This document shows, piece after piece, positions 7,521 to 16,019 of a DNA stretch of 64,000 bases (position 1 is its first letter; every line of letters starts with the position of its first letter). The notes under the pieces were generated by a model. It did no database searches. It had not been told where the DNA came from and worked only from the letters and a program-made list of their open reading frames with translations. The stretch is from an uncultured bacterium (GTDB lineage: Bacteria; Planctomycetota; UBA1135; GCA-002686595). The DNA lies in contig CALCXM010000182.1 of assembly GCA_937905825.1 (NCBI GenBank), forward strand, positions 1-64,000. Reading direction: 5' to 3'. The position numbers and the translations under genes are program-made.

Positions 7521-9017
7521 ATGCCCCACTTCCGGACACTCACTGGGCGCTTCGGTACCCTCTATGCCTTCATCCTCCTCGTCGTAACCGGGGTTTGTGC
7601 TGTCGTGTGGGTGCAGTCCTTGCAAATCCGGTCCGATTCAGCCCGCGTCATGGAAGAGACCCGCGAACTTCAGGTTCTGGTAAGAGTGCGGGCCAGCCTC
7701 AACGCTGCCTTGGAGTGCCTCGAGGACAAGACCTGCACCGGGAAAGAAGGGCGCGCTCGACTGGAGCGGATCATCCAGCCAACGGCAAGGGAACTAGAGA
7801 GGATGCGAGGGGGCGACCACGACCCGTCTTTGCTCGACCACCAAGCCGCGGAGGAGTCTCTGCTCGTTGACGTCATCGAGAGTCTGCGGAGCCTCGAAGC
7901 CATCCTGAGTGAAGGCGAGGATGACCTGGATGAGGAACCCTTCGCCAGCATCCTCGCTAGCGCAGCCCACGGGGTTGAGGTGATGGCACACGAAACTCTG
8001 GACGAGGCAAAGGACGCCGACCTCGACTTGCAGGTACGCACCACGAGTGTTCGCACCGTCATGCTAGTCACGGTCATCGTCGCGCTCCTGCTCTTGAGCG
8101 CGGCTTTGATGGCCGTTCACATCGCAGTGGTAAGCCCCTTGAAGGTCTTACGCGATGGTGCCGAGAAGTACGCAAAAGGCAGGCTAGAACACCGTATCCG
8201 CTTGCGAAACCGCGACGAGTTGGGAGATCTGGCCCACACGCTCAACGGCATGGCCCGCAACTTGTTCGATGTGCGCGAGCATCTAGAAGATCGCGTACGA
8301 ACGCGCACCCGAGAGTTCATTCGCGCAGCTCGCTTGGTTGATCTGGGAATCTTGGCTTCCGGTGTAGCGCACGAGGTCAACACCCCCCTGGCGTCCATCG
8401 CCTCCTGCGCGGAAGGCCTGCAACGCCGCATCAAGTCGGAAGACCTGTCCCCAGAGCTACTCGAGGATTACATCGGAACGATCGTCCGCGAGGTGTATCG
8501 GGCTCGCTCGATTACGTCGAGGATGCTGGCACTTGTCCGACAAGAGGGACGTTCCCTGGCAGATGTTTCCCTTCAGCTGATTCTGGATCAAGGCCATTCC
8601 GCCCTCGGCCACAAGGCGGACACGGCCAAAGTCCAACTCGAATTCGTGCCGCCAAAGCGCGACCTCAGCATCCACGTGGAGAGCGGCGAATTGGTTCAAA
8701 TCCTCGTCAACCTGCTGGCCAACGCCATCGACGTCTCACCCCCGGGGGGGGTCGTTTCCTTGCGTGTGGAAGAAGCCCCTGGCCTCTTCTCCTTGGTCGT
8801 CGAGGATTCGGGACCTGGCATCCCCGAAGAAAATCTGGATCGCATCCTGGAGCCGTTCTTCACGACCAAGGGCTCGGATGGCGGAACTGGTCTGGGACTT
8901 GCCCTGGTCAACAGTCTCGTGAGTTCCCACTCCGGGACAATTTCCATTGAGAACAGAGACTCCGGCGGGGCGCGCTTCAAGGTCACCCTGCCCATGGACT
9001 GGAGGATAGACGCATGA
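7521..9017 (+). CDS. Membrane sensor histidine kinase (NtrB-like class)
   Basis: 498 residues: first membrane helix at about 12-33, a periplasmic Glu/Asp-rich helical sensor of about 145 residues, second helix at about 180-205 (VTVIVALLLLSAALMAV), a HAMP domain (VVSPLKVLRDGAEKYAKG, then LGDLAHTLN), the H-box ASGVAHEVNTPLASI with phospho-acceptor His284, and an ATPase domain with N-box LLANAIDVSP, GSGPGIP-type G1 (EDSGPGIPEENL) and G2 (GTGLGLALV). It should phosphorylate the NtrC-type regulator encoded next, whose ATG overlaps its stop (ATGA). ATG at 7521 is preferred to a TTG at 7485 that would overlap the exporter gene. The helical periplasmic sensor resembles the four-helix type, but the ligand cannot be read from sequence. 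Confidence 0.9.
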   Translation: MPHFRTLTGRFGTLYAFILLVVTGVCAVVWVQSLQIRSDSARVMEETRELQVLVRVRASLNAALECLEDKTCTGKEGRARLERIIQPTARELERMRGGDHDPSLLDHQAAEESLLVDVIESLRSLEAILSEGEDDLDEEPFASILASAAHGVEVMAHETLDEAKDADLDLQVRTTSVRTVMLVTVIVALLLLSAALMAVHIAVVSPLKVLRDGAEKYAKGRLEHRIRLRNRDELGDLAHTLNGMARNLFDVREHLEDRVRTRTREFIRAARLVDLGILASGVAHEVNTPLASIASCAEGLQRRIKSEDLSPELLEDYIGTIVREVYRARSITSRMLALVRQEGRSLADVSLQLILDQGHSALGHKADTAKVQLEFVPPKRDLSIHVESGELVQILVNLLANAIDVSPPGGVVSLRVEEAPGLFSLVVEDSGPGIPEENLDRILEPFFTTKGSDGGTGLGLALVNSLVSSHSGTISIENRDSGGARFKVTLPMDWRIDA

Positions 9018-10375
9018 AGCCCCGCTTGCTCTTCGTCGATGACGATGACACGTTCCGCACGGTCCTCACCCGCGAGCTGACGGCTTTTGGCTATGAGGTC
9101 AGCGCCTGCGCCGATGGTGCAGCTGCCCTGGATTGCCTAGCGAATGAGCAGCAAGATGCGGCCTTGGTCGACCTACGTATGCCAGGGATGAATGGCCTCG
9201 AGCTGTTGACAGCCATTCGCGGGCTTTCCCCGCGCATGCCCGTGATTGTCCTGACGGGCCACGGCTCCTTTCCCGACGCGGTCAACGCCATGCGCCAGGG
9301 CGCCTTTGACTTCCTCGCGAAGCCGATTCCTTTGGATGAGCTCGAGCTAGCTCTCGAGCGCGCCGTAGAGCACGGAGGTCTGAAGCGTCAGAACCAAAGG
9401 CTGCGGCAGTTGATCTCCCGGGATGTTGCCCCTGACATTCTTGGGGAGAGCCCGGCCATTCAAGAACTGCGAGAGTCCATCGTCCTGATGGGCCGCAGCC
9501 CGGCAAATGTCCTGATCACAGGCGAGAACGGCACTGGCAAGGAGCTAGCGGCACGCGCTCTGCACGAGGCGAGTCCGCGCAAGGACGGCGCGTTTGTGGT
9601 GATCAATTGTGGCGCGATCCCCCACGAGCTGTTTGAGAGCGAACTCTTTGGTCATGCGAAGGGCGCCTTCACCGGCGCCGATAGCAAACGCCCCGGGTTG
9701 GTCGAACTGGCGGAGTCAGGAACCCTCTTCCTGGACGAGATTGGCGAGCTGTCCGGAGAACTGCAGTCCGCCCTCCTGCGCGTGATTCAGTTCGGCGAGT
9801 ACCGTCCGGTCGGATCGGATCGGACGCTTCGCGCTGACGTTCGATTCCTCTCCGCGACCAACCGGGACCTGGAACAGGCCGTGGCCGCCGGAACCTTCCG
9901 GGAAGATCTGTTTCACCGCATTGGAACCCTGGCCCTTGAGATCCCCCCCCTGAGAGAGCGTGTCGGAGATATCGCCGTGCTCACGGGAGCACTACTCGCG
10001 CGACACAATGGGCGGCTGCCCGCAGAGGAGAGGAAGTCCCTGGCGCCGGCCGCGATCCAGCGGTTGCAGGAGCAACCTTGGACAGGAAATGTGCGCGAGC
10101 TCGAAAACGTCATCATCCGGTTGATGACGCTCGTCCCGGGAGAGGAGATCACGGGGGAAGACGTGCAGGAGCAGGTCCGTCCTCTCAAAGCCACCAGCTC
10201 CCCAGCACGCTTGGACTCCCTGGACCTCGAAAGCCTAGAGCGTATGGCCGTGGTGCAAGCCTTGCGTCAACACTCTGGGCACCGCAGCCGAGCGGCCGCC
10301 GAACTCGGAGTCGCCACCAAGACGCTCTACAACAAGATCAAACAACACCGTATCGAACCTCCGGAGTGGTCCTAG
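9014..10375 (+). CDS. NtrC-family sigma-54-dependent response regulator
   Basis: 453 residues with complete architecture: receiver domain with acidic pocket VDDDD (residues 8-12), phospho-acceptor Asp53 (LVDLRMPG) and Lys103 (LAKPI); AAA+ domain with Walker A GENGTGKE (170-177), the sigma-54-contacting loop GAFTGA (217-222) and Walker B TLFLDEIGEL; and a Fis-type helix-turn-helix at the C-terminus (SRAAAELGVATKTLYNKI). The intact GAFTGA loop means it should activate sigma-54 promoters. Two near-consensus sigma-54 sites sit in the divergent region of the same locus (5353-5368 and 5501-5516), so self-regulation and control of both arms is the simplest model. It is translationally coupled to the kinase. 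Confidence 0.94.
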   Translation: MKPRLLFVDDDDTFRTVLTRELTAFGYEVSACADGAAALDCLANEQQDAALVDLRMPGMNGLELLTAIRGLSPRMPVIVLTGHGSFPDAVNAMRQGAFDFLAKPIPLDELELALERAVEHGGLKRQNQRLRQLISRDVAPDILGESPAIQELRESIVLMGRSPANVLITGENGTGKELAARALHEASPRKDGAFVVINCGAIPHELFESELFGHAKGAFTGADSKRPGLVELAESGTLFLDEIGELSGELQSALLRVIQFGEYRPVGSDRTLRADVRFLSATNRDLEQAVAAGTFREDLFHRIGTLALEIPPLRERVGDIAVLTGALLARHNGRLPAEERKSLAPAAIQRLQEQPWTGNVRELENVIIRLMTLVPGEEITGEDVQEQVRPLKATSSPARLDSLDLESLERMAVVQALRQHSGHRSRAAAELGVATKTLYNKIKQHRIEPPEWS

Positions 10376-10417
10376 CCAAGGCCATGCATTCTAGGACGTG
10401 AAGCCCTCCATAATCTC

Positions 10418-11710
10418 ATGAGTGAATCATCCAAGCTACGCGTCGCCATCGTCGGTGGAGGACCGGCTGGCCTCCTCGCCGCGATCTTGCTCGCCCGCCA
10501 GGGAATCCGGTCGGTCGTCTTTGAGCGCCAGTCCTGGCCCGTCGACAAGGTCTGCGGCGAAGGCATCATGCCGAACGGGGTCGAGGTGTTGGAACGCTAC
10601 GGTGTCTTGGAACGAATCGATCGGAGCCGCTCGCGCCCCTTCTACGGTGTGCGCTATGTGGACAGCACGGGACGTACAGCCCAGGGCCGCTTCCATGGCA
10701 AGCCAGGAAGGGTCGTGCGCCGAATCGCCTTGAGCGAGGCGCTCTTCGAGATAGCCCGAGAAGAAAACCTCATCGACCTGCGCGCGAAGCATGAGCTGTG
10801 CTCCCTGAACGAGCAGTCTTCGTCCATCGGGGTCGAGGTCCACGATCTTGCCGACGGAGCCAAGAAGTCCATCACCGGCTTCGACTACGTGATTGGGGCG
10901 GATGGGCTGAGGTCCAAGGTGCGCCGCTTAGCTGGCCTGGATGGGAACGCCAAGAACTCGCCCGGCAAGCAACCGGGACGCATGGGAGCCCGCATTCACT
11001 ACGCCATCGAACCCTGGGACGACTTGGTGCAGGTCTGGTGGCAGGACGGCATCGAGTGCTACGTGGCCCCAAGTTCAAATGGGTGTGTGGAATTCAACTT
11101 CGGCTGGGACAACGACCGCCTTCATCCCCGCAAGAACTGTGGCGAGGTGCTCTCCCTCGAGGAGGGACTCTTCCGCTTCTTTCCGGAACTCGCCGCGCGG
11201 GTGAAGGGTGCGCGGGCCACAAGTGAGATGCGTAGCTGGGGCCCCTTGCCCCAACGGGCGACACGGCCCCTGCTCGGCCGGGTTGCCCTGATCGGCGACG
11301 CGGGAGTGTTCTACGATCAGATCACCGGCGAAGGGCTTTCCCTTGCCTTCCTGCAAGCCGAGCTGTTGACGAACTCAATTGGGGACTGGGGAACAGAACG
11401 GGGGCGAAGGCGCTTCACGCGCGGGGTGCAGAAGCTCGCCGACCACTACATTCGCATCACCGACTTCGCCATGTTCTTCACCCGCCACCCGCGCTTTCGT
11501 TCGGCGATGATTTGGCTCCTTTCCCGTTCCCCCAAGCTGTTCTCTCACATGATGCACGCCAACATGGGGCAAGCGGCCCTAGTAGGCCCCGCTCTCCTAC
11601 ACGCCGTACAAGCTGTTGCGTGGCCCGCGAGTCCCGTGCCCAGGCACGAGGCGGCGCCCCAAGCGAGGGTCCTAGAGCGAACGACCCACGGTCCTGCAGG
11701 AAGAGCTTAG
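10418..11710 (+). CDS. FAD-dependent oxidoreductase, geranylgeranyl-reductase/aromatic-hydroxylase-like
   Basis: 430 residues with the p-hydroxybenzoate-hydroxylase fold: N-terminal dinucleotide motif VGGGPAGLLAAILLARQG (from residue 13), a Cys-containing signature DKVCGEGIMPNG that marks the geranylgeranyl reductase-like branch, the DG motif VIGADGLRSKVRR and the second FAD motif ALIGDAGVFYDQITGEG. Members either reduce isoprenoid double bonds or hydroxylate phenolic rings. It ends the run exporter - kinase - regulator - oxidoreductase with a 42-base gap, and flavoproteins of this type often accompany type III PKSs, so modification of the polyketide ring is the favoured role. Kynurenine 3-monooxygenase is possible in principle but the Cys signature and the genomic context argue against it. 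Confidence 0.85.
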   Translation: MSESSKLRVAIVGGGPAGLLAAILLARQGIRSVVFERQSWPVDKVCGEGIMPNGVEVLERYGVLERIDRSRSRPFYGVRYVDSTGRTAQGRFHGKPGRVVRRIALSEALFEIAREENLIDLRAKHELCSLNEQSSSIGVEVHDLADGAKKSITGFDYVIGADGLRSKVRRLAGLDGNAKNSPGKQPGRMGARIHYAIEPWDDLVQVWWQDGIECYVAPSSNGCVEFNFGWDNDRLHPRKNCGEVLSLEEGLFRFFPELAARVKGARATSEMRSWGPLPQRATRPLLGRVALIGDAGVFYDQITGEGLSLAFLQAELLTNSIGDWGTERGRRRFTRGVQKLADHYIRITDFAMFFTRHPRFRSAMIWLLSRSPKLFSHMMHANMGQAALVGPALLHAVQAVAWPASPVPRHEAAPQARVLERTTHGPAGRA

Positions 11711-11747
11711 GTCATGAATGCTGGACTAGCGATTCTGCCGAAGTGCC

Positions 11748-12893
11748 CTAGGGGGCGATCGTCACGGCCAGGGCATTGCTCAAGTTGAAACCAGCTCCGC
11801 ACAGTCCAAGAGGATCACGGAACCATGCTTGGAAGTACCAGGTGTCGCCGGAATTCATGTGGCAGGCAGCTGAAAGACCTTGGGAGTAGGCGACCATCCC
11901 GGGCCCTTCCACAAACGTCCCTGTAGGGCCGGAGCTTTGGACGGGAAAGCGGCAGAAGGTCGCCGGCCCCGGATTGACACACAGCTTTCCGTCACCAAAG
12001 GGGACGGGCGTCGCCTGGGCTCCTCCCATGAAGAGAATTCCAGCCTTGTTGGTCGGGGCGCCGGAGCCGGTCAACACCAGATCATCCGCGCTGGCGCTCG
12101 CGCTACCCGATGCGGTTAGCAACACGCCGCTCCCCAAGGAAGTAGCACAGCCCGCAAGCGGATCCTCGTTCGCGCAAGGACACCCGTACCCAAAGCAGTA
12201 GGCCTCTCCCGGATCCACGAACTCCCCGAGCTCCCCATCCGTCAACGCCCTGTGATAGATACGCACGTCATCCATGTCCCCACGAAAGACCCGGCCGGGG
12301 TGCCCGCCCTCGGCTGTGCCAAGCTGGAGGACGTTGGAGGAATCCGGGATCAGCGCGGCATTCCCAGAGCCGATGGACGCGCCATTGACGAACCCGGTGA
12401 TCGTCGAGCCGTCGCTGCGGACCGCCAGGTGATACCACTCGCCAACTTGGAAGGGAAACGCCCCAAACCCGATCCATCCGGGGCTCGGTCCGACGATGAA
12501 GGAGAGGCTGCCATTGCCCAGGAAGAAGATCCACTTGGGGATGTTCCCCGGTCCATTCGATTGACCGAGCAAGTAGTAGCCACTGTCCGAACTGAACTGC
12601 TCCATGCGCGCCCAAGCCATGATGGTGAAGGGCCCGGCCCCGAGAGTCAGTCCAGGGTCGTCGGCTATATCGATTCGATCGTTGCCGCCGAAGTGCATCG
12701 CAGCGGAGGGCACCCCGTAACGATCGGCCACGGGCAGGGCCCCCACGACCGTTCCATTGTGGTTGTTGCCGCTCACATCCTGACCATCCCCATCGAGCGG
12801 ATAGAACGCGGTCAGGCCTTGTTTTCCAGGGGCCTGAAGAGCGAGCAGAACGATGGCCAGTACGACGAGAAAGCAGCGTGAATTCGAGTTCAT
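11748..12893 (-). CDS. Secreted LamG/concanavalin-like protein with C-terminal YCFG/CPC domain
   Basis: 381 residues. A signal peptide (MNSNSRCFLVVLAIVLLALQAPG) precedes a LamG/concanavalin-A-like jelly-roll (about 28-225) with the characteristic FYPLDGDGQDVSGNNHNG start, WYHLAVRSDGS core and RGDMDDVRIYHRALTDGEL end. Then comes the Cys-rich domain YCFGYGCPCANEDPLAGCATS through WFRDPLGLCGAGFNLSNALAVTI, shared with the gene at 1094-2167. LamG domains bind carbohydrate or protein; here the partner is unknown. ATG at 12893 is set by the signal peptide; the open frame to 13205 continues without one. It converges on the oxidoreductase gene (37-base gap). The roughly 300 bases upstream hold no gene I can support. 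Confidence 0.82.
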   Translation of the reverse strand: MNSNSRCFLVVLAIVLLALQAPGKQGLTAFYPLDGDGQDVSGNNHNGTVVGALPVADRYGVPSAAMHFGGNDRIDIADDPGLTLGAGPFTIMAWARMEQFSSDSGYYLLGQSNGPGNIPKWIFFLGNGSLSFIVGPSPGWIGFGAFPFQVGEWYHLAVRSDGSTITGFVNGASIGSGNAALIPDSSNVLQLGTAEGGHPGRVFRGDMDDVRIYHRALTDGELGEFVDPGEAYCFGYGCPCANEDPLAGCATSLGSGVLLTASGSASASADDLVLTGSGAPTNKAGILFMGGAQATPVPFGDGKLCVNPGPATFCRFPVQSSGPTGTFVEGPGMVAYSQGLSAACHMNSGDTWYFQAWFRDPLGLCGAGFNLSNALAVTIAP

Positions 12894-13192
12894 GGGGTGC
12901 TCCGTAGCAGGGTTGCGGTCGATCGAGCGAAATGAGCGAAGCCCAGGAGGGCCTGTTCTGAGCTTAGGCGCAACCCTTCCGATTTCACAACAGCCCTCGC
13001 CCCGGCCCCGGTTTCCAGCCGGCTGACGGCGGCAACAGGCGCTGCCGGGGCATTGGAGAGGGGGCGCGAGATCCAAGGGCGAGGCAGAAAGCGCGGCCCC
13101 TGCCAACTCTAAGCCGGAGCACCCTGGCGGAACACGTGCACTCTCACCGAGGGGGCATTGTGCCCCGGCGCACATTCGGCGATAGTCCCCCC

Positions 13193-14596
13193 GTGCCAAG
13201 CTCATTCCAGGATCTCAAGCTCTCCCCCGCCCTCTTGGAAGTGCTCTCGGAGCTCGGCTATCAGGAGCCCACGCCCATTCAGCTTGGAGCGCTTCCGCCG
13301 CTGCTCGCCGGGCGCGACTTCATCGGCCAATCAAAAACGGGGAGTGGCAAGACGGCGGCCTTCGGACTGCCCATCCTGCAAAACATCGACTTGCAGGAGC
13401 GCGCCTTGCAGGCCCTCGTGCTGTGCCCGACTCGTGAGCTGTGTGCCCAGGTCGCCCGAGAGATCCGCAAACTGGGGCGCGCACACGGCGGGCTGCACGT
13501 GCTCGAACTGGTTGGAGGCCAGCCTTCCCGTCCACAGCGAGAGGCCCTGGCCCGTGGCGTTCATTTCGCGGTGGGAACACCTGGCCGACTGCTCGACCAT
13601 CTGCAACGGGAATTCATGGACCCGCGCTCCATTCGAACGGTGGTGCTGGACGAGGCCGACCGCATGCTCGACATGGGTTTCGGAGACGACGTGAGCGAGA
13701 TCCTGCACTACTTGCCGCCGACCTGCCAAACGGCGCTCTTCTCCGCGACCTTCCCTGAGTCGATCGAAGCCATCTGCCAATCGTTTCTGCGGGATCCTGC
13801 GCGGGTCACCATCGAGACTCCGGTCGAAGAGTTCAACGACATTCGACAGCTGCAGATGCCTGTTGAAAACGATGACCGCCTGGGTGCCCTCGCTCAAGTG
13901 CTCTCGAGTTTCCCCCACGAGTCGGCCCTGGTCTTCTGCAATTACAAGGCAACTGTTTCCGATTTGGTGAGCCAGCTCGCCTCCCACGGAATCAGCGCCG
14001 ATCGCTTGGATGGCGACTTGGACCAATTTCACCGGGACCAAGTCTTGGCTCGCTTTCGCAACGGCAGCGTTCGCATTCTGGTGGCCACGGATGTGGCGGG
14101 CCGGGGCTTGGATGTGAAGGGCTTGGACCTGGTCGTAAACTTCGAGCTTCCGCCCCAACCCGAGATTTACGTGCATCGCATCGGTCGGACCGGGCGAGCT
14201 GGCAGCCAGGGAGTCGCCGTGTCTTTGACGCGCGGCGCGGGCGATTTGCGCATGGCGGCGGCAGAGGAATGGATTGGAAGCCCGATCGAGATACTCCCTT
14301 CCGATGCGCCAACAGCCGCGAGCCGAAAGGGCCTTCTGAACAGCCTGGCGAGAGAGGCCCCAATGGCGACGATCCTGATCTCCGGCGGTCGCAAGGATCG
14401 CGTTCGTCCGGGAGACCTGCTCGGGGCCTTGACGGGAGAAGCGGGCGGCCTAAACGGCAAGCAAGTCGGCAAGATCGAGATCCAAGAAAAGCTCTCCTAC
14501 GTGGCCGTGTCCCGGGACGTCGCCAGGGAAGCTGTTCGCCAGCTCAATAAGGGCCGCATCAAGGGCAAGCGCTTCCGGGCGACCTTGGTGGTCTGA
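13193..14596 (+). CDS. dbpA: DEAD-box ATP-dependent RNA helicase DbpA
   Basis: About 467 residues. RNA-dependent ATPase/helicase involved in large-subunit ribosome assembly. Visible motifs: Q motif (GYQEPTPIQ), motif I SKTGSGKT, PTREL, TPGRL, motif II LDEADRML, SAT, motif V TDVAGRGLD and motif VI HRIGRTGR. The last 75 residues match the DbpA RNA-binding domain (ATILISGGRKDRVRPGDLLGAL), which binds hairpin 92 of 23S rRNA. GTG at 13193 (MPSSFQDLKLSP) gives the usual N-terminus; an upstream GTG at 13136 would add 19 residues with no homologous character. I see no strong Shine-Dalgarno before either. Transcribed alone. Confidence 0.92.
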   Translation: MPSSFQDLKLSPALLEVLSELGYQEPTPIQLGALPPLLAGRDFIGQSKTGSGKTAAFGLPILQNIDLQERALQALVLCPTRELCAQVAREIRKLGRAHGGLHVLELVGGQPSRPQREALARGVHFAVGTPGRLLDHLQREFMDPRSIRTVVLDEADRMLDMGFGDDVSEILHYLPPTCQTALFSATFPESIEAICQSFLRDPARVTIETPVEEFNDIRQLQMPVENDDRLGALAQVLSSFPHESALVFCNYKATVSDLVSQLASHGISADRLDGDLDQFHRDQVLARFRNGSVRILVATDVAGRGLDVKGLDLVVNFELPPQPEIYVHRIGRTGRAGSQGVAVSLTRGAGDLRMAAAEEWIGSPIEILPSDAPTAASRKGLLNSLAREAPMATILISGGRKDRVRPGDLLGALTGEAGGLNGKQVGKIEIQEKLSYVAVSRDVAREAVRQLNKGRIKGKRFRATLVV

Positions 14597-14754
14597 GTTC
14601 GTAACCTACGCGGCAATTCTGCATCCCCGAGGACCTGCTCGGCGAACGGCAACACCCCGGCAGCCCTGAGTCACAACCCAGTCCTCTTCGCGTACCTTGT
14701 GGACCCCCGGCCGTTGGGGCTTGCCTGCCCCACAGAAAGAATAGGAACAGATCG

Positions 14755-15756
14755 ATGACCCAAGAAATCTACGACATGGCCGTGATCGGCGCCGGTGGCG
14801 CTGGAACGATGGCCTACCTGCGAGGAGTCCTGAACAACAACCGCGTGGCGCTCTTCACCGGTGACGCGGATTCCAAGCGCAAGGGCCGGGCGACCTGGGT
14901 CTTGGAAGTCGACAACATGCCCGGGATGCATGGGATCAAACGTCCGATCACGAAGACCTCTTCGGAGACCCTCAAGTGGCTCAAGGACCAAGAAACCCTC
15001 GGGGAGCGCGGGACGGTCTTCAAGTCGAAGGTGACGAGCATCAAGCGCGACGGGGACCACTTTGTGCTCGAGCATGAATCTCGCAAGGGCAGCGAAACCC
15101 TGCTCGCGCGCCATGTGGTGCTCGCCACGGGCATCATGGATGTCCAGCCGGGCATCGGTGGATCCATCGAACCCATCCTGCCCTTCGCCAACCGCGGCGA
15201 GGCGATCTACTGCGTGCGTTGCGACGGGCACCAAACCATGGGCCACACGGTCTCGATCATTGGGCGCAGCGACACGGCCATTCACATCGCCTCCATGTTG
15301 ATGGACCGCTACGGGCACGAGTCCTTTCCCGTGCTCACGAACGGGCCGGGGGCGACCTTCTCAGAAGAGGCCGCGGCCGTCGCCAAGCTCTACGGCATCG
15401 AAATCCACGAACAGCCGATCCAGCAAGTGCTCGGGGACGACGATAGCGGCCTTCAGGGATTCCAACTCGTGGGCGGCGCGCGCATCGAATCGACGCGCAC
15501 GATCATTGCCCTAGGCATCATCGCCTACAACCAACTCCTGACCTCCCTCGGCGGCGAGGTGGACGGCCAGGGCAAGGCGATCGTGAATGAGTCCTTCGAA
15601 TCGAGCGTCCCTGACTTGTTCGTGGTCGGAGATCTCGTCGCGGGCAAGAAGATGCAGATTTACACGGCTTGGGATGAGGCTGTGGACGCGGCGGATCAGA
15701 TCGATCGCCGGGTGCGCGCGCGCAAGCGCGAGGCACGCCGGGCTGCCACTCATTGA
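14755..15756 (+). CDS. Thioredoxin-reductase-like FAD/NAD(P) oxidoreductase
   Basis: 333 residues: FAD-binding VIGAGGAGTMAYL near the N-terminus, a redox-active CxxC (YCVRCDGHQ, around residue 155) in the place of the thioredoxin reductase CATC, a second dinucleotide motif SIIGRSDTAI and the FAD-closing VVGDLVAGKKMQIYTAWDEAV. The first glycine motif (GAGGAG) and low similarity elsewhere make it a divergent member, so thioredoxin may not be the partner. It lies 263 bases before the giant pyruvate:ferredoxin oxidoreductase in the same direction; passing electrons between ferredoxin or that enzyme and NAD(P) is a plausible role from context only. Confidence 0.8.
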   Translation: MTQEIYDMAVIGAGGAGTMAYLRGVLNNNRVALFTGDADSKRKGRATWVLEVDNMPGMHGIKRPITKTSSETLKWLKDQETLGERGTVFKSKVTSIKRDGDHFVLEHESRKGSETLLARHVVLATGIMDVQPGIGGSIEPILPFANRGEAIYCVRCDGHQTMGHTVSIIGRSDTAIHIASMLMDRYGHESFPVLTNGPGATFSEEAAAVAKLYGIEIHEQPIQQVLGDDDSGLQGFQLVGGARIESTRTIIALGIIAYNQLLTSLGGEVDGQGKAIVNESFESSVPDLFVVGDLVAGKKMQIYTAWDEAVDAADQIDRRVRARKREARRAATH

Positions 15757-16019
15757 GGTCAGGGCCGCAGGGAAGCGACCGCCCCCTTTCGCCGAGTTCT
15801 GAGGGAGCTGGTAGCTTGAGAGTTCCGCTGCAACCGGGATGCACCCGCGGGTTTCTCGGTGCGCTGAACCGCTTGTTTCGTGCGGCTTCCCATGCTTTCC
15901 GATGGTGATTCCCAGCCTGGGCAATCCATGGCGGCCGTCGCCCAATAACCGGACTTGCAGGCCTGATTAGGGTAGACTCTGCACGTCTCTCTAATCCCAG
16001 TTCCAGAGCAGGTAGCCCT

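Noticed and set aside
10418..11710. Kynurenine 3-monooxygenase to complete the tryptophan route
   Set aside because: The Cys signature DKVCGEGIMPNG and the operon with exporter and sigma-54 regulator fit the geranylgeranyl-reductase/PKS-tailoring branch better; it is 19 kb away.
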